From contig VXBA01002157.1 of assembly GCA_013399895.1 (NCBI GenBank), forward strand, positions 62,001-126,000: 64,000 nucleotides of DNA, in the 5' to 3' direction. The notes under the pieces were generated by a model. The model saw nothing but the letters and a program-made list of their open reading frames with translations, was not told the DNA's origin and did no database searches. Origin of the DNA: Serilophus lunatus. Taxonomy: Eukaryota; Chordata; Aves; Passeriformes; Eurylaimidae. Every line of letters begins with the position of its first letter. The first letter of the stretch is position 1. Position numbers and translations under genes: made by a program. Shown piece by piece: positions 11,169 through 24,981 of the stretch.

Positions 11169-14100
11169 AAGCATGCAGGTCTGTCCACACCTACTGCTAT
11201 GGCTCACGTGCTGCTGCAGGGGGACTCTGATGCTTGAAACAGGGCAGGCTGAAATCAAACCCTTGTAAGAGATGCTTGGTCCCAGGTTTTTAGTTACCAG
11301 AAGCCAAAGTTAACCTACAGGCTATCGAGGAGGACCCAAAAGGGCTAAACCTGGCTAGCTAGGAAGGTTGTGGTAAATGATAACAAATGCCTTTGAGGCA
11401 TGTGCAAGTAAAACAGCAAGATTAAATCTGGGAGGAATACCTTGGGATTCTCATGTGAACATGATAAAAAGCCTTAGTTTGGGTGCTGTAACAGTCTCCC
11501 CAGGTCTGGGGCTGGGATCTTCTTGCCTCAACCTTTTAAAGCTAGGCTGGATGAAAAATATTAAGTTTGGCTGGGAAAGTGTGAGCAAATGATCAAATCA
11601 GTCTTTTCTGCCTTAAAGTTTTAAGTCTCTGAAAAATCAGCTTCTCATCCAATAGGCAGGTGACACTGCCACCAGGAATGTGATGGCTTTTTGCAGATGT
11701 CAAAAGAGAAGCAGCTAAGTTGAGGTAACACTGGCCTAGCAACAGGGGTGCAAACTACTTCAACCCTCACACACAATGTGCTAAACTGCAGTAATAAAAG
11801 CAAGGAGAATAAATAGGGTAACTTTTCTATGAAAGCAGTGTTTGCATACAGATATCAGAGTTATAAAGAACAAAGAACTGAAATTCTATTTGTACTAACG
11901 AAGAAAGGATTAAAAAATAGCATGGGATGTTAGTTTTACCCCCATGTTCTACTAACTGGTCTCAAACTCAGGGACCTAAACATTTTTTTACTGTTGTAAT
12001 TGCCATCATCTAAAACAACTGAAAAAACCCCACAAAACTATATTAAGTCTAACATGCAAGCACCTGTAAAGCAGAAAGGTAAGGGCTACTCTTCATCTCT
12101 GAAGACAATCTGTATCTACACTTACTCCATCTTGGGTCACTTTTAAAGCTACAAGCAACTTCTTTACTCCCAGTGCAGCCTGTGAAACATATGCTTTCTT
12201 CCTATTTCCACAGCAACTTGCTTCACCTACTAGCCCGAGGACAGCTTGTGAAACCAGAAGAAGCAGTGTACTGTCCACTGCTCCTCATTAAAATCTCATA
12301 GTCTTGTGGTCAGAAAGCTCTAGAGACCTGGTGAGGTTGTGTGATTTCCTCAATTGAGGTCAGACAGAAAAAGCTCACTGCCCCAGAGATGACAGATTTC
12401 TTGGCTTGTCCATGTAATGCAGCCCTCTGCAGCCTGGGCCAGAAATGTCATCACTGGGAAGCTCTGGTTCCTCTCAGTAACCTAACTTTAAATAGTCTAG
12501 ATCTTTGAAGGAGAAAACCCCACATAAGCACATACCCACTTCCCCAAGTGTACCAAGAATAACTTTTTCCCCCAAAGCCTTCTTGCACTCACAAATGTTG
12601 CTCTGGGAGCCAATGTGGCTCCAATGTCTGTGCCGATCTTTAGCCGCTCTCTGCAGTTTTTCTGTACCGTTGAGTGCCAGTAAGTGTTCACACTCCAAGT
12701 AATATCTGGTCTGACCATTTGCATGTTCCTCCAGCTGCTCAAGAGCCCATCTGCTCAGACAGGCTTGCTGGCTTCACTCTCAGCACATGACCCAATGTTT
12801 CCATCACTTACCCTGGAGAACTTGGGGACACTCTGGTGACAAAGTGACAGATCTTTGCATTTGTGACAAATTCACTCCGTCTGCTACCTAGTATTTTCCC
12901 CAGGTATTTACCTCTGGAGGCATGAGGCATCTGTGCCTCTGCTGAGTTTCCAATACTCACATCCACATGTTAAAATGGAAATAACATCTGAGTGGAAGAC
13001 TTCTAGTTTGGTCTTTACATTTGTATTTTCAATGACTAATTTTGTTTAAGTTGGTAAACGCAGCTGTTGCCTTGCCAGTTGGTGACATTTCCTTTTGGAC
13101 TTCCCCCCTGCTCAGTGTGTTTCTGCCAAGACATGTAAATTGACTCATTCCTTGTATTCCTTTGCCTTTTTATGCAATGCTTCAGTTGGGATTTGCTAAA
13201 GGTCTCTTGAGATTTCTTCCCTTAAATAACCATTAGCCCTGCAATGCCAGACAGTCTTTACTTACAAGTTTTCTGAATTGTCACTTAAGCATCTGATACT
13301 CAGGATGCTGGATTTAACTGATATAACACTTCACTATATTGTATCCAGCTGTACTTTTTCTTATGATGACTTGGTCATGTCACCATCCACTCAACAGCAA
13401 TTGTAAAGAGGTGACAGAACACAGGTTGGTCATCCACAATGGACTGTTCACTCAGCTCTCTGCTTACTTCAATGGTTCAAGCTTGTCAAGACTTCACAGT
13501 CATTATAAATATGTACTTGAAAGGAGTAGATTAGTCTCCTGAAAAAAGGCAATAAAAATATCCTCTGCAAGAGCTCCAAAAAACAATTGCATCTAACTGG
13601 CAGGGAATCTGCCTTTGCCAGGGAGCAGAACAGGCTATCCAAAAATCTGACCATTCCTTTATCTCCTGAATTGAAATGCCTGAGCTGAAGCTGTAAGAGG
13701 AAAAAAAATCACAATTTCTGTTTGTTGTTTTATTTTGCCCTTTTTTTTTTAATTCTGGAATGCCATTTCTCTATCAGTTGGATTATCAATTTTTTCATAT
13801 TCTTTTATTTTTTGAAGAACTCATCAAGTATTCAATATTTTTTCAGAAACAGTCTCTACCTGCAGCTACTCCAAATTTTGGTTTTAGTGAGTTTTTCATA
13901 TCTGTCTTTGTACTGTGAGACAGCATCTCTACTTTGGCATTTTCGGTTCCTTTGGCAAAGTCATAGTGCTACTCCCATCATCGTCCTTCTTCTGTCACTA
14001 AACAGCTTTTACTGGCTAATCTCAGACAGGCCAACTGGGGGGCAACACCTTGCCTTTTGAGCAAAGGGGATAGCTTTTTCAGGAACTAGATCAGCTTCTT

Positions 14101-16689
14101 AGGCAAGGTTATCTTCTTTTTTCTCTTGGGTGCTTTACTCTTGTTCTGAAACTGACTTTCCTGCTGCTTTTGCTGGATGCATTCAAATGTCCAGGGTTGG
14201 CTATGATATTTCCATCCCTGGAAAGCCCACTATTTGGGATTATTCAGCTGAAAACCAATTACATTTTTAGCAACATATGGCAGGTTCACTTGGTGGTAAA
14301 AACAATTTACCAATTCTTGTTACTAATTCTCCAGCACATTTTTTCTTTTTTGTATTGTCACAAAAAATAACAATCACGTCTATTGCAAGCTAAAATCTGC
14401 TGATGATAAGCACTGTATTTGCCTCCAATACACTCAGACTACAATTCCATCAGCTGCTCTGGGGACATCTTAACATTATACCCGTGCATGACCAAGAGCC
14501 TAGAGAGCAGGCAGGGCTCTACCAGGCTCCATGTTATTGTTTTGGAAATAGAAGAAGATGTTTGGCCATTGATTCCTGTGTTCTGCCACCGTCTCTAACC
14601 CATTCTAGAAGCCTCCCTATCAGTAAGCAGATGTGAGGCTGAGGAATTTGGTCTAAATCTGCTGACACCTCTTATCTCATTGCAGTAGTTGTCTGTTGGT
14701 AATGCTGAGTAATTGTCATTTCATGTACTGTGTTTGAAATCTAGTTCAGAGCAATTGACCACTAATTGGTTCCCAGTCTACAAGCTATTCTTATGCCTTG
14801 GAAGTCATAATTAATGCTACTCCCTCTGAGTTACCACCATCTTGCTTCATGAATACATTATAGCTTTGTTTTTCCATTCTTAAGATTTCTCTTCATCAAT
14901 TCCTGGTCACAGACAGTTTGCTTGCTCAAAGGATTTTACTTATTGTATTCCTCCATCTCTTTCACCTGTGCCTCTTTTGTTGTTGCAGCCTTCCTTCCAG
15001 TGTTCCAGAAACCTACTTTCTGTCATTTTTCTTTCCCCAAACCTTTCCCTGAAGAACTCCTCAGAGACTTGCCTGGCTCACGGTTTTCACCAAAGCAAGT
15101 CGTATCATTTCACCCAAGACAGAATCTGCTACTTTGCTGGAACAGCTACCTTGCCATCTTCCTCTGATTCACCTCTTTTCCAAGGACAGATTTTTGCCTG
15201 TATCTGAACCCCAAACACAGAGTGTTGTATTCCTGCTTTTCATTACAATCATGACATTTGACCAGTTCGGTTTGGTTTGTGAGACTTTCAGCAGAGTCAG
15301 TTTAAGTCTTGTTTTGGTCACTGGGTTCAGGTGGTACCCATGTACTACCAGCCATTAAAGTTAGTAGCAGTTTTCCTGTCAGCTACATTCTACTTGATAA
15401 AGATGCTGAAAGATAAAAACATTGTAGAGTACTCACATTTTACAGTAACAGCAGCCATTTCAATACCTGGCTTAAAAAAGAAACCACATCTTATTTCTCA
15501 GAAACGGCTGTGTTCTGTCTTTGGAGCTGCTGCAAATTGTTCATACCTTCTTCTGCATGACATTTTGCACTGCCTTCCTCCCTCTTCTCCAGCACACTAA
15601 TACGTTAGTAATTATCACCACCCAAATCTTATACAGGTTCATGTTAGAACTCCCTAAATAGAGTGAACTACAGAAACTTAACACTTACCAGAGCTGGGAG
15701 AAAAAATTCAGAAATGTTTTTTTGACTATTGAACTAGTTCATATTCTTCTATACTTACTGTGCTATTTGGTTCAGCAGATGGAGAATGAAAAGGAAGGTG
15801 CTTTTTTGCCAACAATTTATACTACCTCACACAAGAGATGTAATCTACACTCAGGCCCCACATGAGAAAGTAATTTTGGACCTTATAATAGGTAAACTCT
15901 AAGGGAAGAGCAGACTTTGCACTTGGATGGCCAAGCCAGAGACCTGAAAATTAACATTTGAAAGTCAGATTCAAGGGAGAGTCAAAATGGGCCAGTGGTA
16001 TTTAAAAGAACAGTTGTTCATCATTGCAAAAGCCCAGACTTTCAGGGAGACAAGCTCCACAGAGGGGAAGGAAATTTAACGCAGATGACTAGTACCTGGT
16101 ATTTTCTAACTTTCTTCCAGAGCAAAATTGTAAAGGGTAACTGGATCAAACAGTTATCCATCAACCAAACGGGAGATGAGGAATCTAGACCAAATCAGGG
16201 TGTTATGGGCTGCTCTGAAAATCTGCAAGATGGACAATAGATAAGGTCAGTGCGCTGTCTGCACTGAGGGTGTCACCCTTGGCACCAGCCAAGTTAGTGA
16301 ATGGGGTGGAAGATGGGGTTGGGAGAGGGAAGAATAAAAAAACCTCAGTTCAGGTTTAAAAGAGAGTGACCTTGTTAAAAAAAAAATCAGAGAAAAAAAT
16401 ATATTTTGGAAATAAGTATCAGTCTTTTCATCAGGACAGAAGACAGAAACAGGGAGGACAAAAAAGATATGTTCAGAAAAACATAAAAAACAGATGCCTT
16501 AATGATATTTGCAGATAACAAGCTCTCAGGTAGTATAAATACAGGCTGAGCAAGTGTAACCCATTTACAGCTTGCTTTAAAAAGGACAAACCATCCCCAT
16601 TTCATCTCTTCATGTTAACACACCATAATAAAGGGACAGCCATGGAAAGACTAAAGCAAACAACAAGGGACCTGGGCTGTATTAAAAAC
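11169..16689. other. Unique non-coding DNA with a strand-skew flip
   Basis: No gene is recognisable. Between about 12830 and 15450 the + strand becomes T-rich, opposite to most of the window; for example bases 14101-14160 contain 28 T against 9 A. That block holds a chain of short + frames (112, 66, 77, 81, 74 and 89 codons) rich in Leu, Phe and Ser, as expected of T/C-rich sequence. Minus-strand frames there are broken by stops about as often as chance predicts. See the finding on skew. Confidence 0.65.
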
Positions 16690-16765
16690 TTTCTCATATA
16701 ATCCTGAGCAACTACTTTGCGCCTCAGCTTACACACATGTAAAACTTGTGTATACTGCAATAGGC
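16690..16765 (+). mobile_element. MIR-like SINE remnant (weak)
   Basis: The stretch resembles the central MIR core in forward orientation: ATCCTGAGCAACTACTTTGC, then GCCTCAGCTT and ATGTAAAAC, parallel to the MIR order 'CTTGGGCAAGTCACTTAAC ... GCCTCAGTTTCC ... CTGTAAAATGG'. A second CATCTGTAAGATGGG follows at about 16766-16780. Divergence is high, so this is an inference from word order. MIR is an ancient amniote SINE found at low copy number in birds. Confidence 0.4.
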
Positions 16766-19700
16766 ATCTGTAAGATGGGTTTAATTAAAATTTGGTGATT
16801 AAAGTACCATTTAGTGTATAACTTTGAGAAAAGTTAAGTAATTTTGCCATTTATGGTTATCTGGTGCAACACTCCTCCCTAGAAACATGCTTTTTTTTGA
16901 AAGTACCTAGAGTATAGAAAGTATCCTATGCTTCTGAAATACAGAGACTCAAATCCACATGTTCAAATCCAGACTTTAAAATGCCACAAGCAACATCCCT
17001 AGACATTCTGAAATGCAGACCATCACGCTGCAAAGTCACCTCCTGCTGAGAAAGAATGATCAGCAAGAGGATACAGGACACAACCTGTATGTGCTAACTC
17101 CCAACACAAGTCTCCAGAAAAGAACTTTGAATGTGCTTATTAATGAAAGGTAGGTGTCTCAATAAATGGAGGTGTCACAAAAATCTGTAGCTAGTCTCAG
17201 ATGAAGCAAATAAGAAACTGAAGGAGGAGAGCTAGCTTCTGTTTCCCCAAGTAATTAAAATATTGCTTCATTTGCTTTGATTGTGAATTTTAATTTTGCG
17301 ATACCTGATTTTCTTTGTTTGGCCTCATAATGGCTAGACAACAAATCTCTGCATGACTGTGCTGCAATTTTGTTTCTACCTCTCGACAATTAACCCTCTT
17401 TGATAGAGCATGTTTTAATACTACCTGTACATAAGTTGGGCTACCAACCCATCAAGATCAGGTTTAATCTTAGCTTTTGATTATATTGCTTGTGAAAAGC
17501 AATAAACATGAAAAGGAAAGAACTTTCCTTTCCATGCATCAGCATAACAGGAACGAGTCCCAGTCCCTGTTCCCAAAAGCAAGAACTTTGGGATACATGG
17601 AAAGTCCATGTAGTCTCCTTAATTAAATTCCTCCACTTCCGTAACTCTCTTGCCTTCCATTTTAGCACCTGTTGAGCAGAGAGAAGAAACACTGGAGGAA
17701 AGACTTCCTTGCAGAACATTTTTGTTTTATTCTTCATTAGCAAGTAGGCGACAGCCGTACATATCAACGTGGGTGAGCACATGGAGGTTTCATGGAAGAC
17801 AGAGCGCCAGTGTTCATTCCCAGGAGACTCATCTTACTTACGTGACACCCACGTTCACACTGCAATCACAACTGCACCAGCTACAGTTGTCTTGGAGCCT
17901 CTGCTCTCAGAATGCTGGTTAAAGGTATCCTAAATCCCAATGCCATCTCCCAATTATTCCAATTTCTCTGTCAGCAGACTCAAACTTGGGATCCTTTGTA
18001 GTAATAGAGAGCTTTACCAACAGCTTTACCACTAATCGCATCTGCCAAGAAAGTACTTTTCATCATGTGTTTTAAAATATATATTAAGTCTGATGTATTA
18101 GCCTGATCACTTATTCCTTATCAACTTCATATAACAACAGCACTAAAGAAGACCAGTGATACAGGAGCTTTTGATGTTTGTAACTTGCTTACAGGACCCA
18201 AATCTAAGAGACAGCATCACAGCACTGAGAAATGTCACATCAAGGTTTCCAGTAGCTTCAACATTTCCCATTTCATTAAATGGAAAAAGAGGTGGAGAAA
18301 CAAGGAAACCGTGTTTCTGCTCCACTTGACAAATGCAAGAAACTGCGTATAGATCAAGTGACACAACCTCTCTGAATCTTGCTGAAACACACAAACAAAG
18401 CAAGATCAACCCAGGCAACTAGAATTTGCTGCCATGATTTAAGCAAATGGTTTAAAAAAACCAGAATGTTTTGGATACCTTGGTTGAATGCTTCCGAATA
18501 ATAAACAACTACACACAAGTGTACAGCGAACAGCAGGTTACAGAATTCAGCACCTGTCTATCTACACCAGTGGTAATCAACAGATTAACTCTATATGACA
18601 ATTTAGCTACAAGTCTCAGCCTGGAAGCACTTTCCTCCCCCTATACCTAAATCACAAGCAGAAGGAGACTCTGCTTGTGCTTTAGGAAGGAGAAGGAGAT
18701 CAGGGAGACAACTTTGCCAAATGAAAAGTACTAGCGTAAATGTGTTCCCATTTATGTAGGTAGAGGTTCTAGATTTGACTGAAATGGCAATGCTCTGTCT
18801 AGCCTTTTGTGTTTTAAAAAGATTTGTGTAAGCTTTTAAAGCCTCTCATTTCTTTTAAAGCAGGTTTCACTATCCCTGGAAATGTTTTCTGCTCTTAGCC
18901 TTTTTGCTATAAACATACTGACAACTTGCACATACACATATTCTGCTGAATCTAGGAAAATCACAGGGTTTATGCTTCACCTGCTAGCTCTGAAACAGCA
19001 ACAGCTGCAGGTGATGCTCTGGCTTCTGCCAGTATTTGGTAGTAGTGTTCTAGTGTACAAGAGGGATGGCTGCTTCATCTAACAACATGCTGTCTAAGCT
19101 TTTACACTAGGCAAGGAGATCCCAAAATACAGGCCACTACATATAAATTTCTTATTACCATCCATACAATACTGTTGAATCAATGGGATTTACATGGATT
19201 AGCAAAGGACAAAATTAGCCTATTTTAGTAATGGTAAAATGACATTAGTATTATAACCCATCTCACGCTCCCAAGACTAATTACTGCCCAACTCAATGTA
19301 TCGGAAAGCTCTTTCTGCCTAACAGAGTCGTGTCAAATGAAAATAAAATAGTTGTTTTTTCCCCTTTTAGACATGATGTATTTTAAAACTGAAAGAATTA
19401 ATTGCTACGCTGCTTGGTTAGGAACACCAGACTTTGAGGCTGCTGTCAACTCAATGAACCCTGAATTATGACATCACAGCTGCCACAATGTAATTCCTTT
19501 TGGAAGATGGAGCTCTCTTATACACCAGAGAGGTTGCTGTTCTCCCCCCAGCTGCTCCTGAGATTCTCACACATGAATAACAGCACCTGTATGGGAACAT
19601 TCAGAGAAAATGTCACTGAGGTTTTGAAATGATAACCAGAAAATACACGGTGGTATTAGTTCTGCTAAACATTATAAAAACTTGAATTTTAGTTTTATTA

Positions 19701-22700
19701 GCTTCTGCAAGGCTGAATTTCCCAGAATGATGTAATTGTTACCTCAAAATCATCTGAAAATGTGGGTTTTTTTTTTGTTCTTACACAAAAGCTCTACATC
19801 TCCCCTCTGCTGAGCTACATATAGAATAGCTAATCTGACATCATCTCACACATTGGTTTCAAAGGGATATAAATATAAAATGGGCTGCCAGATACCTAGG
19901 ACAATGCAGAGAAGTATGTTTTGCACAGGTAGGGGCACAACTGCTTTGGCATCATGTAAGGAATCACTAGTCACCAAAGGAGATGTGGCAGCTGCCCACC
20001 TGCATGCTGCTCCCACTGCAGGGCCATCACAAGCCAACTCAGCCCAGTCTAGCCTACAGCTAAAGCAGGTGAATCCATTTGTGGGTGCTGACAAACAAAG
20101 GAATTACTTGCTTTTAGTACATTGAAGACTGCTAAGGGCAATGAGTTCTTAGCACAAAGCCCACATGGACAATCATTCAGTGGTTGCCTCCCAAGTGCTG
20201 GTCTGGGAGCTGTATCTATAGCTGTGGCAAAGCCTAGGGCAGCTCAGGCTAAACGGGTTCCACTGTGGGTCCTCACATAGCTTCACAGTCCTAGGATGGG
20301 CAACTCTGATAGCATCTTGAGCTAAACTCCTGGTTGTCGTTAACCAAGGCTGATGAGTGTCCACCAGAAAGCAGTTTATTCTGGCTACTTTATTTTAACC
20401 TGCTTGCACCCATCACCGCCCTGACCTTTCGCAATTGCAGGGCTGGTTTACAGCCTCTGTCCTAAGAACTGCATCTCCACAGGACTGCATGTATGCACTA
20501 CAATTGAAGTACTTTGGGACTGCTCAGAGTGAAATGCATAAAATGCTAATGTATTACTAGACTCCTACAATATTTTTAAATAGCATCTCCAGTATATAGA
20601 ACTATTTTACAAGCAAGTCAGTATTCTATGACACCAAAGATTTTTATTTTATCATTTAAAGTTTAAATATCAGAGAAAAGTGGGTGTTGATAGGATCTGC
20701 CAGCAGCACAAACAAAATGTACGATCCAGACTAGAAATTAAACAATCTCCCCACAACAGGGAAAGTAAAGCAGCACAATGGAAAAAAAATCCACAATACA
20801 CAGCACCTTAAAAGTATTGAACAAGCAAGTAAAATGAAGACTTCAAAGCACATTTGGACATGCGCTTCTTCAAGCAAATGTCAAAACCACTACCTTCTCT
20901 TCCCCTTCTCCTTGACAGATGGTTTGACTGGGCCTGAAGCCACACCATCAAGCTGTGATCCTGGCAAAATCCACAAGGTAAATAAGGTTGGGCATAAAGT
21001 ACAACTGGATGGGAGGCATGTGAGTGCTGAAGAATGAGATGCTGGTGATTCAGCCAGCACCACAAACTGCTCTAAAACAATGCTATAGCACAATGCCAAG
21101 AGTGCTCTAGAGGTAAACCCTACATAGCAAGGGCTGTATCCAGCTTCGTTTGAGGCTCTTGTGCGTTTAAAAAGTTAAAGACTTCAAATTTCCTAATTAT
21201 ATCTTAATTTTTCTCCAAGCAACTATAAAAAAAAACCCTCCAGCAAAATCCTCCGTTAACACTTATTGAATTTTGCTTTCTTCTATGCTGTGAGTGTGTC
21301 ATGAAGATGCAAGAAAGTGCTACCACGTCCTTTTGCAAGACAGCATGTATTTCATGGGTACCAAACCACCTATACCTGTGCTTTGTAAGAGCAGCTAATT
21401 CTCTCAGAGCTAAAAAGCACTGAGGAGATGACAAGTCACATTATTTGGGCAATTTCTTTTGTTTTAGCATTGTGTAGTGGAACCGTCTGCACAAGAATCA
21501 ATCAATAATCAAAGCCTGCCACTGCCAAGATGACAAATCCCTCCACTTCTGCAGGTTTAAATGTCAAATTCCTGGTGCCATTTGAATTCTGGTTTGCTTT
21601 TAACTTCAGATTAAAGCCAACATTGCTGGGAAGACAATGCTTTCCACCCTCTGCCTTTCCCCATTCCTCACTGCTCTGAAATCATCTGTCCTGAATCCAG
21701 AAGTCTAAATGGAGTGTAGGATGAGTTCAAAACAGGGAAGGTCGATGAGAGTCTACTGCCAATTCCACTCCACAGACACAGCTTGCTCCTACAGCTCCAT
21801 TAGCTGCCTGCAATCAAGGGCAGATAACTCAGTCCCATTTGCTATCCAAGTTTAATAGGTTCAGCTAGTTAATGAGCAATAGCTAGATTGCATTCCAAGA
21901 CTTCACATCATTCACAAAGCAGTTAAGTATACACTTCTTGGTCTCCTCCAGGAGCCCAAGAGGAGTGCCTTGTTCTACTAAGAAGTAACTGCAAGCCACA
22001 ATTTTTGAAACTGAATAGTGTGACACAGTGGGGAAACTGTCAGAATATTCACCTTCTCTAAGTATCACACTGAATACATCATTCCTTTTCCTCAAGCCAC
22101 TGAAGGGCTCCCTTATCTGTAAACCCCTAGATTATACGTTGCTCTTCCCAGATGAAACCAAGAGCTGTAAGACACTGAGAAGCATCTCAGCGAGCTGCTG
22201 ACAAGAAGGCTAAGGAGCCAGAGTTACTGAAACAGATCTTTAATTTGCAAGCCACTGCAAAGGCAGGGATACTTTTTACACATTCCCAGCAGAGAACGGC
22301 AAGCCACTCTGCAAACAACAAAACACTTTCACCCAGATTTACAAAGTTCAGAAGCTAAGTGACTTGAGCCCTTGGACATTCCTCACAAAAACAGGACTAT
22401 GTCCCCAGAGAACAAAGCTACCTCCAAGGGTAGAACTGAGGGAAAACCAAGCATTTATTTTTGTCTTACACATGCTCATTCACACCCCATGCTCCTGCAC
22501 TACTTTATTTCCATTAACACATGTACCATTACTGTCGCAATGCCCCTTCCAAATGTTTGTGTCTTTTTAACCTCTCACTTCCAGGGCAAAGATCCTACCA
22601 TTCCACAGAGACAACTTCTCTGCCAGTAAAAACGATCCTCAGCTTTAAATGGCTGATTCATAGCTGGACTAAAGCTGGACCCTCCACAGTCTCTGTAAGG

Positions 22701-23678
22701 ACAACGTCTTACATCAGCAGGCTGCCTTTTCCAGGCTATCCAGCTGAACCCAAGGGAGAAAGGAGTCCTACTGGCAAGAACCTGTATTTTAAGATATTCT
22801 AATTCAAACTTAAATCAAATGTTAAGAACTATGACCACAGAGCTAGTGAGTAGACGGCAGCCACACTGAGAGAACAAGGAAAAAGAGATGTTGGTCATAT
22901 ATTCTTCTCTCTTCATCCCATGTACAGTCGCATATATGTGACTTACAAACCCTTGAATACTTACTGGTTTATAACATCATTACTAAGGAGAAAAAAAACT
23001 AACACTCAAGGTCCCTTCAGAATCTATTTCTGTAAAACCATTAATCAAATAAATCTATTTTGAACAAAGTGATCTTTTAAATTTTTAAGAATCGGATTAC
23101 ATTTCTCTACATATACCCACTATCTAAACTAGAGGAGAGCTTAAGGAGAAATCAAAAGAAACATACTTCTTAATTACAAAAAAACCAATCACTAAACTTT
23201 AAAAGACTGTCACAACAACACTGGACTGGTCTTTTTACTTTAAATGCAAAACCTTTGTATGGAAAGGAAGCACAGCTGAAGGGTTATATAAGAGGTTTTT
23301 TTTCTATTATTCTCTATTTCCTTTCCACATGCCAGTCAAAACTATAAAATACTTGTGGGAGAAATGCAGAAGGCACAGTTTCACATTCCAAAAGATCTAT
23401 TTCCATGTGCTGCATACAATCCAGGCGACCACCCAGGAAAGTTGGGCAAAAATGCTTCGGCCCACCAGTGCTGCAATTGCAGATTAACAGGCCTTCTCCA
23501 CCAGGGCTTTGCCCTGTATTTTCTAAGAGAAGTAAGCACCAAACCTGACAAGCAGACAAGTCTGTAGTATCATCATCTATAAGCCTGCCCTGAAACAGTA
23601 CTGAAGAGCAGACCCGCATTTTCTCCTCTTGAGAAGTGGTGCCAAGTGCTAAAATATTTTGAATAAACTACCCGCAAG

Positions 23679-23697
23679 AAAAAAAAAAAAGAAAAAA
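23679..23697 (+). repeat. A-rich simple repeat
   Basis: Twelve A, one G and six A in a row. No retroposed sequence or target-site duplication is evident next to it, so it is recorded as a simple A-rich run. Confidence 0.8.
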
Positions 23698-24967
23698 GGA
23701 GTAGATAACCGTAATATAGAAGTCTGCAATACTCTTTACTTCAAAACCCTTCCATCTCTTATCTCTTTGCCTTCTACCTCATAGTTAGAGAAATGAGAGC
23801 GAAGATGGGCCATCTGTAGTCATGGCAAAGGGTGCGAGCAGCTGTTTTCTCTCTCCAACATCTGATGACAATGTTATTTTCTTTCATAGATCAATCACAG
23901 AAAGGTTTGGTAACTGTTTCAGAGTCACTGAAATTAATCAGACTGTCACAGGCCAAGCTGTTTGAGAAACTGCTGGCTGAAGCAACAGAAATAGGCATGA
24001 CTTTCCTTCAACAAAGAAGGTAGCATTTGGTTTTAGTTAACTGACTAAAGGACAGTAAAACTCGGGCAAGTATTTATTTCTTGGTCTGGAGTGCCTTCGG
24101 CAAAAGAAGAGGGTGAGGCAGTGTAAGGTTTTTAGAAGAGAGGTAAGTGAACTCTGGTTTCACTTTTGAAGTAAGATAGCACAGAAAATCTTTGGTAGAC
24201 ATTATGATTTATAACAGGGATGTTCTGCGTGTTTGTGCAAAACCAAAAAAGGTCTAAAAGCTCTGAAGCTTTCCAAGATGATACTTCTTCTGTGACCTGC
24301 TGGCCATTACTTTCTGCCAGTTCAAGACAGTTAAGAATACGAAGAAGCAATGACCCACCAGCGAGATCGTTGCTTTGCAGAACGAGGCTTTCAGTTCAGC
24401 AGTGGGGACTGCTGACTGCATCCTGGGTGTCACTAAAGTGCACCCTTGGAGCTCTCCAGTGGGAACACCAAATAAATTTAACAAAAGTGACAAGCAGTAA
24501 TGGAATTTTACGTAGTCTTGATCCAAACATACACTCAGTGGTGTTGCTGCTGGATAGTACTTCAGTGCAGGCTAACATGTGGACCTAACAACTGTGACCT
24601 TTTCTGGCTCACAGTTGCATCCCTCCATTCGGTGTGAAGGTTAACATGAGGGGTGGGCAGTGAGAGATTCCCAGCTCCAGATTTGTATCAGCTCTGGGGA
24701 ACACAACTGACCTTCAGATCATGGCTGAGCAAAAACACACGGAGGTCCACCTGAGGATGCTGCAGAGGCTTGTTGGATGTGTGGCAAGAAGCAAGAAAAA
24801 CAATTAAGAGAAAAAACAGGATGACCTTGCAGTGTTTAGCTGGGACTCTCAGGCAACGATTAGTGCTAAGGAATCTTGTAATTCTGCTTATATTCTTTCA
24901 CCACAAGCAGGTGTTGGGAAGCCCAGGATGGGAGGGATATGCAGATTAAAAAAGAAAGAGGAACTAC

Positions 24968-24981
24968 TTTTTTTTTTTTTT
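24968..24981 (+). repeat. Poly-T run
   Basis: Fourteen consecutive T. No SINE or processed pseudogene is recognisable on either side, so it is treated as a homopolymer only. Confidence 0.8.

Noticed and set aside
12474..12742. Two overlapping minus-strand frames (74 and 81 codons)
   Set aside because: Both frames are open at once in different registers, which argues for chance rather than coding; no similarity recognised.
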